Shown one piece after another: positions 1-5,971 of a DNA stretch of 8,624 bases. The position numbers and the translations under genes are program-made. A model generated the notes under the pieces. The model made no database searches. It saw only the letters and a program-made list of their open reading frames with translations, and was not told the DNA's origin. Numbering within the stretch: position 1 is the first letter of the stretch; every line of letters starts with the position of its first letter. Origin of the DNA: an uncultured Eubacteriaceae bacterium (lineage in GTDB: Bacteria > Bacillota > Clostridia > Lachnospirales > CAG-274); assembly GCA_947565475.1 (NCBI GenBank), contig CANOGI010000081.1, positions 1-8,624 on the forward strand, read 5' to 3'.

Positions 1-263
1 ACGCACATAGCTACCGCGTCTATACCAATTGTGTCGTGTTTATCCATCATAAACGCGAGTTTAAGTTTTGTGCCAACTCCGTCTGTACCTGACACAAGAA
101 CGGGTTCTTCCATATTTTTCGCTTTAGCGATGGAAAAAAGACCTCCAAATCCGCCTAAATCCGCTAAAACCTCTTTTCTGAAAGTGTTTTTTACACATTC
201 TTTTATAAGTTCCACAGATTTATAACCCGCCTCAACGTCAACACCTGCCGATTTATAATCCAT
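1..263 (-). CDS. purM: Phosphoribosylformylglycinamidine cyclo-ligase (AIR synthetase), N-terminal part
   Basis: PurM catalyses the ATP-dependent ring closure of formylglycinamidine ribonucleotide to aminoimidazole ribonucleotide, the fifth step of cytosolic de novo purine synthesis. Only the first 87 codons are present; the 3' part lies beyond the left window edge. The translation starts MDYKSAGVDVEAGYKSVELI, continues through an LGGFGGLF segment and reaches SGTDGVGTKLKLAF and then GIDAVAMC, which are hallmark PurM N-domain motifs. The ATG at 261-263 has an AGGAGGT ribosome binding site at 271-277 with 7-nt spacing. No purE, purC or purF is visible upstream; ahcY precedes it after 571 bp. 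purM therefore seems to be the first gene of its own transcription unit. Identification is firm; downstream neighbours cannot be seen. Confidence 0.95.
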   Translation of the reverse strand, partial: MDYKSAGVDVEAGYKSVELIKECVKNTFRKEVLADLGGFGGLFSIAKAKNMEEPVLVSGTDGVGTKLKLAFMMDKHDTIGIDAVAMC

Positions 264-328
264 TGCCTTTACCTCCTGAAAATGTTATAATATGATAATT
301 ATAAAACCCTTAATAAAACAAAATGTAA

Positions 329-358
329 ATTATACTCAATTTGTAAAGCAAATAACAA
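329..358 (-). promoter_or_regulatory. Candidate sigma-A promoter P2 of purM (proximal)
   Basis: On the minus strand a perfect -10 box TATAAT (329-334) lies 18 nt downstream of TTGTTA (353-358), a 4/6 match to the -35 consensus. Transcription would start about 60 nt upstream of the purM ATG. It is weaker at the -35 than the distal candidate, so it may be an alternative start or a chance match in AT-rich DNA. Confidence 0.45.
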
Positions 359-371
359 ACATATAATATTA

Positions 372-400
372 TTTATATCACAACCCACGAAAAAAGTCAA
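372..400 (-). promoter_or_regulatory. Candidate sigma-A promoter P1 of purM (distal)
   Basis: On the minus strand TTGACT (395-400, 5/6 match) is followed after exactly 17 nt by TATAAA (372-377, 5/6 match), and a TG dinucleotide one base before the -10 makes it an extended -10. It points towards purM, with a leader of about 100 nt. This is one of the best promoter matches in the window. No operator is recognised. Confidence 0.65.
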
Positions 401-571
401 TACAATTATCCTATGATTTCAGGCAATATTAAATCCAATTTTAATCTGCCAATAACCAGTATTTATACATAGCCGCTTATAATAATTTAATGCCAGAATA
501 CATTTCACCACAACTTACATATCACTAATAATACATACGTTCGACAAATTTTAATCGCATATAACAATTCC

Positions 572-611
572 ATTTTGAATTAAGCATAAGAAAAATATCT
601 TAATTCAAAAT
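572..611. repeat. 13-bp perfect inverted repeat (AT-rich hairpin)
   Basis: The arm ATTTTGAATTAAG at 572-584 is exactly complementary to CTTAATTCAAAAT at 599-611, with a 14-nt loop. Neither side is followed by a clear T-tract, so a classic intrinsic terminator is not well supported. It could be a weak mRNA 3' structure for ahcY read-through or a remnant of a small repeat. Confidence 0.6.
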
Positions 612-733
612 CTCTTTAATCGCGTCTTATTTTCCCTCGCTTTTTCCACAATCAGAACTAAAAGATATCCTATTTCATATTAATATCCTTATACAGCGCT
701 TTTTTGAGTTAAATATCCATAATATACACATAG

Positions 734-813
734 AAAAGTCATAGTAATCTAAATAATATACGTTTAATAAACATAAATCTTATAATGAATAAAAAATGAT
801 TACTATGACTTTT
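734..813. repeat. 16-bp perfect inverted repeat with 48-nt AT-rich loop, downstream of ahcY
   Basis: AAAAGTCATAGTAATC at 734-749 pairs perfectly with GATTACTATGACTTTT at 798-813. The loop of 48 nt is almost pure A/T and contains a small GTTTATTAAAC hairpin. The structure begins about 22 bp past the ahcY stop codon, and read on the minus strand the second arm ends in TTTT. It may therefore end or stabilise the ahcY transcript. The long loop is atypical for a terminator and would also fit a very small inverted-repeat element. Confidence 0.65.
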
Positions 814-834
814 AGCCAAATATATATTAAACTT

Positions 835-2082
835 CTAAACTTCCCAGCTATTCAGATATTTTTTCTGAGTTTCTGTAAGTTCATCAATTTCAAGATTCCA
901 AAATTTAAGCTTTCTCTTTGAAACCTCTTTGTCAATCTCATCAGGAACATAAATAATATTCTTATCAAAAGAACCTTTGTTTTTCACAAGATATAAAGCG
1001 CTTAGCGCCTGAATAGCGAAACTCATATCCATAATTTCCGCGGGGTGTCCATCTCCGGCAGCGAGATTAACGAGTCTACCCTCTCCGATAACATAAATAA
1101 ATTTCCCATTTTCAAGCTTATATCCCATAATATTGTCTCTGGCTGGCTTCTCCTCAACAGCTATTTCTTTAAGTCCTTTTACATCAACCTCAACATCGAA
1201 ATGCCCTGCGTTACACAAAATAGCGCCGTCTTTCATAACCTCAAAAGAGTTTTTGGTAATAACGTCCCTGCATCCTGTAACAGTGATGAAAAAATCGCCT
1301 ATTTTAGCCGCCTCTTCCATTTTCATAACCTTAAACCCATCCATAACGGCTTCCATAGCTTTAATAGGGTCTATCTCGGTAACGATAACCGAAGCGCCTA
1401 ACCCTTTAGCTCTCATGGCCACTCCTTTGCCACACCAACCATATCCGGCTACGACAACATTTTTTCCCGCGACAATAAGATTTGTCGTTCTATTTATGCC
1501 GTCCCACACAGATTGACCCGTTCCATACCTGTTGTCAAACAAATACTTGCATTTGGCGTTGTTTACTAAAACCATTGGAAATTTAAGTTTATTCTCTCTA
1601 TTCATAGCGATAAGCCTTATAATACCAGTTGTTGTTTCCTCACATCCTCCGATAACATCATGTATTTTCTCCGGATATTTGCCGTGAATCAAATTAACTA
1701 AGTCTCCCCCGTCGTCAATGATAATATTGGGCCCCGCCTCAATAACTTTAGATGTATGTCTTTCATATTCTTCGTCAGTAGCGCCGTGCCATGCGAAAAC
1801 ATTGAGCCCGTCATGAACAAGAGCGGCAGCGACATCGTCCTGAGTTGACAAAGGGTTGCTTCCCGTAATAAACATTTCCGCTCCTCCAGACGCGAGAACT
1901 TTACACAAATAAGCCGTTTTAGCCTCAAGATGAATAGAAAGAGCGATTTTAAGACCTTTAAAAGGTTTTGTTTCCGCGAATTCTTCCTCAATACTTCTAA
2001 GTAAGTCCATATTCTGTTTTACCCAATCAATTTTTCTTTTACCGCTTTCCCAAAGCTCTTCACAACGAATCTCACTAATCAA
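835..2082 (-). CDS. ahcY: Adenosylhomocysteinase (S-adenosyl-L-homocysteine hydrolase)
   Basis: A 415-aa cytosolic NAD-dependent enzyme that reversibly splits S-adenosylhomocysteine into adenosine and homocysteine, relieving product inhibition of methyltransferases. Visible family signatures are HLEAKTAYL with H51, GSNPLSTQDDVAAAL (about 74-88), IIDDGGD with D123/D124, GGCEETTTG with E149, VNNAKCKYLFDN with K178 and D183, the Rossmann glycine motif GYGWCGKG (213-220) with E236, NAGH (291-294) and LVNLAAGDGHP (337-347). The length fits the shorter bacterial form found in Clostridia and Thermotogae. The start is TTG at 2080-2082: it has AGGAGG at 2091-2096 with 8-nt spacing, and the N-terminus (ESGKRKIDWV) aligns with what is expected. 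It has its own promoter and functionally pairs with the upstream mtaD. Confidence 0.96.
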   Translation of the reverse strand: MISEIRCEELWESGKRKIDWVKQNMDLLRSIEEEFAETKPFKGLKIALSIHLEAKTAYLCKVLASGGAEMFITGSNPLSTQDDVAAALVHDGLNVFAWHGATDEEYERHTSKVIEAGPNIIIDDGGDLVNLIHGKYPEKIHDVIGGCEETTTGIIRLIAMNRENKLKFPMVLVNNAKCKYLFDNRYGTGQSVWDGINRTTNLIVAGKNVVVAGYGWCGKGVAMRAKGLGASVIVTEIDPIKAMEAVMDGFKVMKMEEAAKIGDFFITVTGCRDVITKNSFEVMKDGAILCNAGHFDVEVDVKGLKEIAVEEKPARDNIMGYKLENGKFIYVIGEGRLVNLAAGDGHPAEIMDMSFAIQALSALYLVKNKGSFDKNIIYVPDEIDKEVSKRKLKFWNLEIDELTETQKKYLNSWEV

Positions 2083-2134
2083 TTTTACAACCTCCTATAA
2101 TCTTAAAATAATAATATTAAATCTTAATAGCCCA

Positions 2135-2163
2135 TCTATAGCGTATATTAAAACCCTTGCCAA
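2135..2163 (-). promoter_or_regulatory. Sigma-A type promoter of ahcY
   Basis: On the minus strand TTGGCA (2158-2163, 5/6 match) is separated by 17 nt from TATAGA (2135-2140, 4/6 match). Predicted transcription starts near 2128, giving a leader of about 45 nt before the TTG start. That leader is too short and lacks the structure for an S-adenosylhomocysteine riboswitch. Confidence 0.6.
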
Positions 2164-2240
2164 CTATTAACCTCATTTTTTCAAAACTTATTTTTACTTT
2201 CTCAAAACGCAAATATTCAAAAAATTATGAATAAAATAAA

Positions 2241-2270
2241 CAAAAACGATTTTATTTCGTTTTATTTTTT
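2241..2270 (-). terminator. Probable intrinsic terminator of mtaD
   Basis: AAAACGA/TCGTTTT arms at 2243-2249 and 2257-2263 form a 7-bp stem with a 7-nt loop. On the minus strand the stem is followed by a T-rich stretch (TTTTTGTTTATTTTATT). It lies about 55 bp after the mtaD stop and before the ahcY promoter. Only two G-C pairs support the stem, so strength is uncertain. On the plus strand it is also followed by T-runs. Confidence 0.45.
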
Positions 2271-2316
2271 ATAATTTTTTGTGCGTATTTTAGTTTCCAG
2301 ATACACTCTAAAAAAA

Positions 2317-3597
2317 TCATTTTATTTTTTGAGATATTTTCTCAACGTTCTCATAAATTTCCGCTTCATCAATAAAGCAAAGTTTTTTGTTTTCCATAAC
2401 AATCTCACCGTTAATAATAACTGTCTCAACCTCCGACCCATTAGCGGAATATGAGAGAGCCGCCATTAAATTATTCATCGGCCTTAACTGAGGGCAATTC
2501 AAATCAAGAATAGCGAGGTCAGCCGCCTTGCCCTCTTTAATTTGACCAGCGTTAATGGAAAGAGCTTTCGCCCCGTTAATTGTAGCCGCTTTAAACACCT
2601 CAAAAGCGTCAATCGCCTGGGCATTCTCGTTTGTCCCCTTGTGAATAAGAGCGGTGGCGTTCATATCTGAAAACAGATTCAAACTGTTGTTGCTGGCGGC
2701 GCTGTCCGTGCCAATACAAATATTAATCCCGCTTTCAAACATCTTTAAAACCGGAGCGAAACCATTTCCAAGTTTCATATTACTAATCGGGTTAAGAGCT
2801 ATATTTACATTTTTTTCCTTTAAAATTTTAAAATCCTCCTCCTGAAGATGAACACAGTGAGCGGCGACTGTATTGACATCAAAAAAACCAATACTGTTAA
2901 GATACTCAACAGGAGTCATACCATAATTCTTTTTAGCTTCCTCAACCTCATATCTTGTCTCGGATAAATGCGTATGAAGTGAAAGACCGTATTCTTTCGC
3001 CTTTCCTATAGTATATTTTATATAATCCGTACCGCAAGTATAAATAGCGTGAGGGGCCAACATAAATGAAAGTCTGTCGTTTCCCTCCCATTTCTCAACT
3101 TCCTCAAAAGCCTCGTTAAGTCTTCTCACAGCGCCGTCCTCATCTCTGGACTCTCCTGAAATCCCTCTTGAGATAACGGCTCTCATACCAGACTTAATCG
3201 CGGCTTCAGCGGTTTGATTTTTAAACATATGCATATCAAGAAAACAAGTTGTCCCCGATTTTATCATTTCAGCGCAGGCTAACATAGCTCCCCAATAAGC
3301 ATCCTCAAAACTTAACTTGTCCTCTCTTGGCATAATATTCTTAAACAGCCAGTCGTTAAAAGCTAAATCATCCGCAATATTTCTAAACACTGACATATAA
3401 GTATGCGTATGGCAATTTATAAGACCAGGAATAACAAGCTTGTCTTTTCCATCAATGACTTTTTCGGGTATAAAATTATTTCCAACAGCCCCAACTTTAA
3501 AAATAATACCGTCCTTTATAAAAATATCAGTTCTTTTTATCTCATAACTGTTCTCATCGCTTATAATAGCGAGAATATTCTCAAGTTTTATATTCAT
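2317..3597 (-). CDS. mtaD: 5-methylthioadenosine/S-adenosylhomocysteine deaminase
   Basis: A 426-aa amidohydrolase-superfamily enzyme that deaminates methylthioadenosine, S-adenosylhomocysteine and often adenosine to the inosine forms. Metal and active-site residues are visible: NCHTHTYMS with H63/H65 after strand beta-1, APHAIYTC with H183, HTHLSE with H210 and E213, AAHCVH with H247 and GTDSAASNN with D298. The C-terminus returns to the small beta domain (GKAADLAILDL, then VETVIINGEIVMEN). An in-frame GTG at 3601-3603 would add two residues but is only 1 nt from the ribosome binding site GGGGGAG. The ATG at 3595-3597 has 7-nt spacing and is preferred. Its own promoter lies upstream and ahcY follows on the same strand. 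Exact substrate preference cannot be told from sequence; it could mainly act on adenosine or a related nucleoside. Confidence 0.93.
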   Translation of the reverse strand: MNIKLENILAIISDENSYEIKRTDIFIKDGIIFKVGAVGNNFIPEKVIDGKDKLVIPGLINCHTHTYMSVFRNIADDLAFNDWLFKNIMPREDKLSFEDAYWGAMLACAEMIKSGTTCFLDMHMFKNQTAEAAIKSGMRAVISRGISGESRDEDGAVRRLNEAFEEVEKWEGNDRLSFMLAPHAIYTCGTDYIKYTIGKAKEYGLSLHTHLSETRYEVEEAKKNYGMTPVEYLNSIGFFDVNTVAAHCVHLQEEDFKILKEKNVNIALNPISNMKLGNGFAPVLKMFESGINICIGTDSAASNNSLNLFSDMNATALIHKGTNENAQAIDAFEVFKAATINGAKALSINAGQIKEGKAADLAILDLNCPQLRPMNNLMAALSYSANGSEVETVIINGEIVMENKKLCFIDEAEIYENVEKISQKIK

Positions 3598-3641
3598 AAA
3601 CACGCTCCCCCTTAAATTTAACCAAATTTACCATGTGGAAT

Positions 3642-3650
3642 ATTATAACA
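3642..3650 (-). promoter_or_regulatory. Extended -10 promoter of mtaD
   Basis: On the minus strand TGTTATAAT (3642-3650) is a perfect TATAAT preceded by the TGn extension. No good -35 box sits at the proper distance; the nearest, TTGTAG, would need a 20-nt spacer. A T8 run lies in the spacer. The predicted leader before the mtaD ATG is about 35-40 nt. Confidence 0.6.
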
Positions 3651-3811
3651 TAAAATAAAAAAAACCGCTACAATTAATTTTAGAAAAAATATATCACAGC
3701 GATTTCAACTTATAGTAATTCACAAAATTTTAGCGCAGTTCAATAAAAAGAATTATTTAATATATAAAATTTATTTATAACGTGAACTATCCGATAAATC
3801 AACATTTACGC

Positions 3812-3857
3812 TAAAATCCCTTTAAAACTATAAAAACTCAGCTTTAAAGGGATTTTA
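3812..3857 (-). terminator. Terminator of the spoIIIA operon
   Basis: A perfect 15-bp inverted repeat, TAAAATCCCTTTAAA (3812-3826) with TTTAAAGGGATTTTA (3843-3857), encloses a 16-nt loop. It lies about 60 bp beyond the spoIIIAH stop. The GGG core followed by TTTT on either strand makes it likely to be an intrinsic terminator, possibly bidirectional. It separates the sporulation operon from mtaD. Confidence 0.75.
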
Positions 3858-3916
3858 ATTATTTATCAACACTATGGCACTATGGGGTAATTATACTTTA
3901 TTTGTAAAATATAATC

Positions 3917-4600
3917 TTAATTTTTCTTCATAGGGTTTATTCTGATTTTGTCCGCTGTGACGCCTGTTTTTCTTTTAATAATATCCTCAATTTGGGCGAT
4001 TTCCGAATCGGTTAATTTCTCTTTATTCACAACAACATCAACCGTCTCGTCATCTATTCTCACGTATACCTCGTCAAAACCTTTTGACTCAATCATCGCC
4101 TCAGCAGCTGTTTCCTTTTCTATTCTCTGTTGAATCTCAAGCATAGCGTTGGCACATTCAGATTTTTTATCTTGTTCCAAATTATTATTGTTAATCATTT
4201 CGGTTAAAATATCCTTTTGCTTCGCTCTCGCCTGCTCCCTGTCAAGTTTCGCCTGTATAAAATAGGAAGAATCGTTTGAGGTGTTCACGAATACGGCGGC
4301 GCCCGCCTCGTCATTATTGGCGGCCGCTGAGAGTTCGCTGTCCTCTTCTTTGGCGGACTTATCAGACGTGCTTATCTCACTTTCATTCTCCGCCGTTAAA
4401 GAAGCGTCGTCAGAGCCGCCGTCTCCGTTTACGGCAGCAAGTTCCCCATCAGGAACAATACCCATAATATCGCCTTCATCATTAACAACAACCTCGCTTG
4501 GCTCCGCCGGAGTTGAGTCTATGTAATTCAAATAACCCGCCGCAGCGATCATAACAACCAACGCAGTAATAATAATCTGATTTCTTTTTATAACAAACAT
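3917..4600 (-). CDS. spoIIIAH: Stage III sporulation protein AH (SpoIIIAH)
   Basis: A 227-aa mother-cell membrane protein. In the known system its extracellular domain binds SpoIIQ from the forespore across the intermembrane space and forms a ring related to YscJ/FliF. One N-terminal transmembrane segment is visible at about residues 8-26. It is followed by a long acidic Ala/Ser/Asp/Glu-rich linker (about 30-105), then a helical stretch beginning YFIQAKLDREQARAKQKDIL, and a C-terminal ring-building domain ending DIIKRKTGVTADKIRINPMK. The length is close to the Bacillus subtilis protein (about 218 aa). The ATG at 4598-4600 has AGGAGGT with 7-nt spacing, and this site overlaps the TAG stop of spoIIIAG, suggesting translational coupling. 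It is the last gene of the operon. The linker DNA is notably GC-richer than its surroundings. Confidence 0.92.
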   Translation of the reverse strand: MFVIKRNQIIITALVVMIAAAGYLNYIDSTPAEPSEVVVNDEGDIMGIVPDGELAAVNGDGGSDDASLTAENESEISTSDKSAKEEDSELSAAANNDEAGAAVFVNTSNDSSYFIQAKLDREQARAKQKDILTEMINNNNLEQDKKSECANAMLEIQQRIEKETAAEAMIESKGFDEVYVRIDDETVDVVVNKEKLTDSEIAQIEDIIKRKTGVTADKIRINPMKKN

Positions 4601-4612
4601 ATAATTTACCTC

Positions 4613-5173
4613 CTACCTCATTTTAAGAACTTCTATTTTATTTGCCTCAATATTTAATAAAGCCTGAACCGCTTTAATAATTGAATTTTTAACTACAGCG
4701 CTTCCGCCCCCTTTTGCTATAATTACAATTCCTTTGATTTTCGGTTTAATTTCCTGTAAAACAAGAGGTTTATTGCTTTCAAGCAATATTTTTTTATTTT
4801 CCTCTTTCAAATTGTTTGTTTTACGTTTTTCTCCCGAGCTTCCCTCGCTTGTTTCGCTTTTGTCAACGGAATTATCTTCCGCCACTATTATTTCTCCCGT
4901 ATTCTCAAGAGTTAAAACGACTTTAACCTCCCCGACTCCCTCAACAGAAGAAAGAGCGCTCTCAAGCTTTTTCTCAAGTTCTGAAGCGTAGTCGCTTTGT
5001 TTTGTTAAAACCTCGGTATCTTCTTTTTCGGAAAAATTTTCCTCCTTTCCGATGTTTTTTCTCAAAAAGGAATTGCTTAAAATAATGAGAACAACGCCTA
5101 TTAAAAGCATTGTAATAAAATTTAAAACTGTCTTTTTTTCTTTATTTCTGAAAAGTTCCTTAAAAAAAATCAA
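4613..5173 (-). CDS. spoIIIAG: Stage III sporulation protein AG (SpoIIIAG)
   Basis: A 186-aa ring-forming protein of the SpoIIIA-SpoIIQ channel. A transmembrane segment lies at about residues 17-36. It is followed by YASELEKKLESALSSVEGVGEVKVVLTLE (about 62-90), a polar insert (about 98-128), and the C-terminal ring-building domain IKGIVIIAKGGG...VKNSIIKAVQALLNIEANKIEVLKMR. The assigned start is TTG at 5171-5173, with AAGGAG at 5184-5189 and 10-nt spacing. An ATG at 5181-5183 sits directly against the ribosome binding site and is in another frame; it stops after seven codons at a T8 tract. With one T fewer it would read straight into SpoIIIAG. The TAG stop overlaps the spoIIIAH ribosome binding site. 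The gap to spoIIIAF upstream is unusually long. Confidence 0.9.
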   Translation of the reverse strand: MIFFKELFRNKEKKTVLNFITMLLIGVVLIILSNSFLRKNIGKEENFSEKEDTEVLTKQSDYASELEKKLESALSSVEGVGEVKVVLTLENTGEIIVAEDNSVDKSETSEGSSGEKRKTNNLKEENKKILLESNKPLVLQEIKPKIKGIVIIAKGGGSAVVKNSIIKAVQALLNIEANKIEVLKMR

Positions 5174-5412
5174 ATAAGTTCATCTCCTTGGCTCTTTTGT
5201 AAGTAAACGCCAATATACGCCCGCTCTTGCTCTCTTAAAATTCCCGGGATAATAATTAAAACACATCTGAAAACTTTACATTTTTTATAAAAATTTATAC
5301 AGCTTTATAAAACTGAAATACACAAAGAATTGTAAAAATGAGTCCAGCACAAAAAAGTAATTCTCCGTTTTATAATTTTCTGTTTATATTCCTGTTTTCA
5401 AAAATGTATTAA
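5174..5412. other. 239-bp spacer between spoIIIAF and spoIIIAG
   Basis: These two genes are normally tightly spaced, so a 239-bp gap is unusual. The half nearest spoIIIAF is extremely AT-rich. It contains a 12-bp palindrome TTTTTATAAAAA around 5282-5293 and a 14/16 palindrome at 5300-5315. The half nearest spoIIIAG is GC-richer and holds the possible 28-codon ORF. No terminator or promoter is convincing. Confidence 0.6.
5180..5266 (-). other. Possible 28-codon ORF ending at the spoIIIAG start
   Basis: An ATG at 5264-5266 opens 28 codons (starting MCFNYYPGNFKRARAGVYWR) and ends in TGA at 5180-5182. The TGA overlaps the out-of-frame ATG at 5181-5183 in an ATGA arrangement, next to the spoIIIAG ribosome binding site. 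The block from about 5181 to 5250 is clearly richer in G/C than the DNA around it. No ribosome binding site precedes the ATG, and I do not recognise the peptide. It may be a leader peptide, a fragment of an inserted repeat, or chance. Confidence 0.25.
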
Positions 5413-5955
5413 TCAGCGTTTCCTTATATTTATATTATCAAAAGGAAGATTATAGAAGTCAGAAATTATTTTTTTTACGTTTTCAAAAAATTTATTGTCT
5501 TTCTCCTCTTGAGTCTCAATTTTCTCAATTCTAAAAAAGCTTTTGGATTCCTCCTTAGGCTCAATAACAAACTCGGCTTTATCTATATCAAAGCTGTCGT
5601 CTTTTAAATAAAACTGGGCGCTGTGAACAACACACAAATTGTCAAGAATTTTTTTTGATTGTTCCTCTAAATTTTTAACAAAATTTTCTCTTATAATCTC
5701 CTTTTGCTTTTCATCATAAAAGTCACCTTCTTTTTCCATAATTGTTTTGTTAAACTCATTTCCGACATAATCAAAAACAGCTTCGCCTCCGCCAAAAATG
5801 TTAAAAATAGGAGTTAAAATAATTATTATTATAAAAAAACCGAAAATAGATTTTATATAACCTCTGTATTTTTCATTTGGAACAATTATTTCCACAAACG
5901 CTGAAAAAATAATAAACACAGCTATATTCCTCACATAATCATATAAAAAAGACAT
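5413..5955 (-). CDS. spoIIIAF: Stage III sporulation protein AF (SpoIIIAF)
   Basis: A 180-aa component of the mother-cell feeding-tube/channel complex. Two hydrophobic segments are visible at about residues 8-25 and 33-55, separated by the family-typical PNEKYRGYIKSIFGF. A soluble region follows (about 65-180), ending in a ring-building-like FENVKKIISDFYNLPFDNINIRKR. The middle is rich in Lys and Glu. It is somewhat shorter than the Bacillus subtilis protein (about 206 aa). The ATG at 5953-5955 is preceded by GAGGAGG, which starts just after the TGA of spoIIIAE; the genes are 16 bp apart. Assignment rests on position and topology plus the conserved N-terminus, since the C-terminal half is poorly conserved in this family. 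Confidence 0.87.
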   Translation of the reverse strand: MSFLYDYVRNIAVFIIFSAFVEIIVPNEKYRGYIKSIFGFFIIIIILTPIFNIFGGGEAVFDYVGNEFNKTIMEKEGDFYDEKQKEIIRENFVKNLEEQSKKILDNLCVVHSAQFYLKDDSFDIDKAEFVIEPKEESKSFFRIEKIETQEEKDNKFFENVKKIISDFYNLPFDNINIRKR

Positions 5956-5971
5956 ATTAAAAATTTCCTCC

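Larger units (their letters stand above)
264..834. other. 571-bp gene-free region between ahcY and purM
   Basis: This AT-rich stretch has no open frame of convincing length or coding character on either strand. It contains, in the direction of transcription, a 16-bp perfect inverted repeat just downstream of ahcY, a 13-bp perfect inverted repeat, and two candidate purM promoters. I see no riboswitch, tRNA or mobile-element gene in it. Confidence 0.7.
3604..3916. other. 313-bp intergenic region between spoIIIAH and mtaD
   Basis: This AT-rich spacer holds the spoIIIA terminator (3812-3857) and the mtaD promoter (3642-3650). The DNA between them has no coding character. A weak 6-bp inverted repeat (AGTTCA ... 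TGAACT) flanks an AT-rich core around 3735-3790, which I do not interpret. Confidence 0.7.

Noticed and set aside
264..371. Purine riboswitch in the purM leader
   Set aside because: The leader is about 100 nt or shorter, very AT-rich, and lacks the conserved three-way-junction core expected for that class. Only a weak 7-bp hairpin (285-304) is visible.
605..649. Short minus-strand GTG frame with protein-like composition
   Set aside because: It is only 14 codons, has no ribosome binding site, and upstream frames are closed. It is probably chance.
1045..1516. Two overlapping plus-strand open frames of 118 and 127 codons
   Set aside because: They lie antisense within ahcY, whose translation carries all the catalytic motifs. 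They have no ribosome binding sites and low-complexity products.
1698..1991. 97-codon minus-strand frame inside ahcY
   Set aside because: It is an alternative frame of the conserved ahcY sequence.
2083..2128. S-adenosylhomocysteine or SAM riboswitch before ahcY
   Set aside because: The predicted leader is about 45 nt with almost no G/C and no stems.
4276..4526. Plus-strand open frames rich in Arg or Ser/Pro
   Set aside because: They are antisense to the spoIIIAH linker and exist because of its GC-rich, low-complexity codons.
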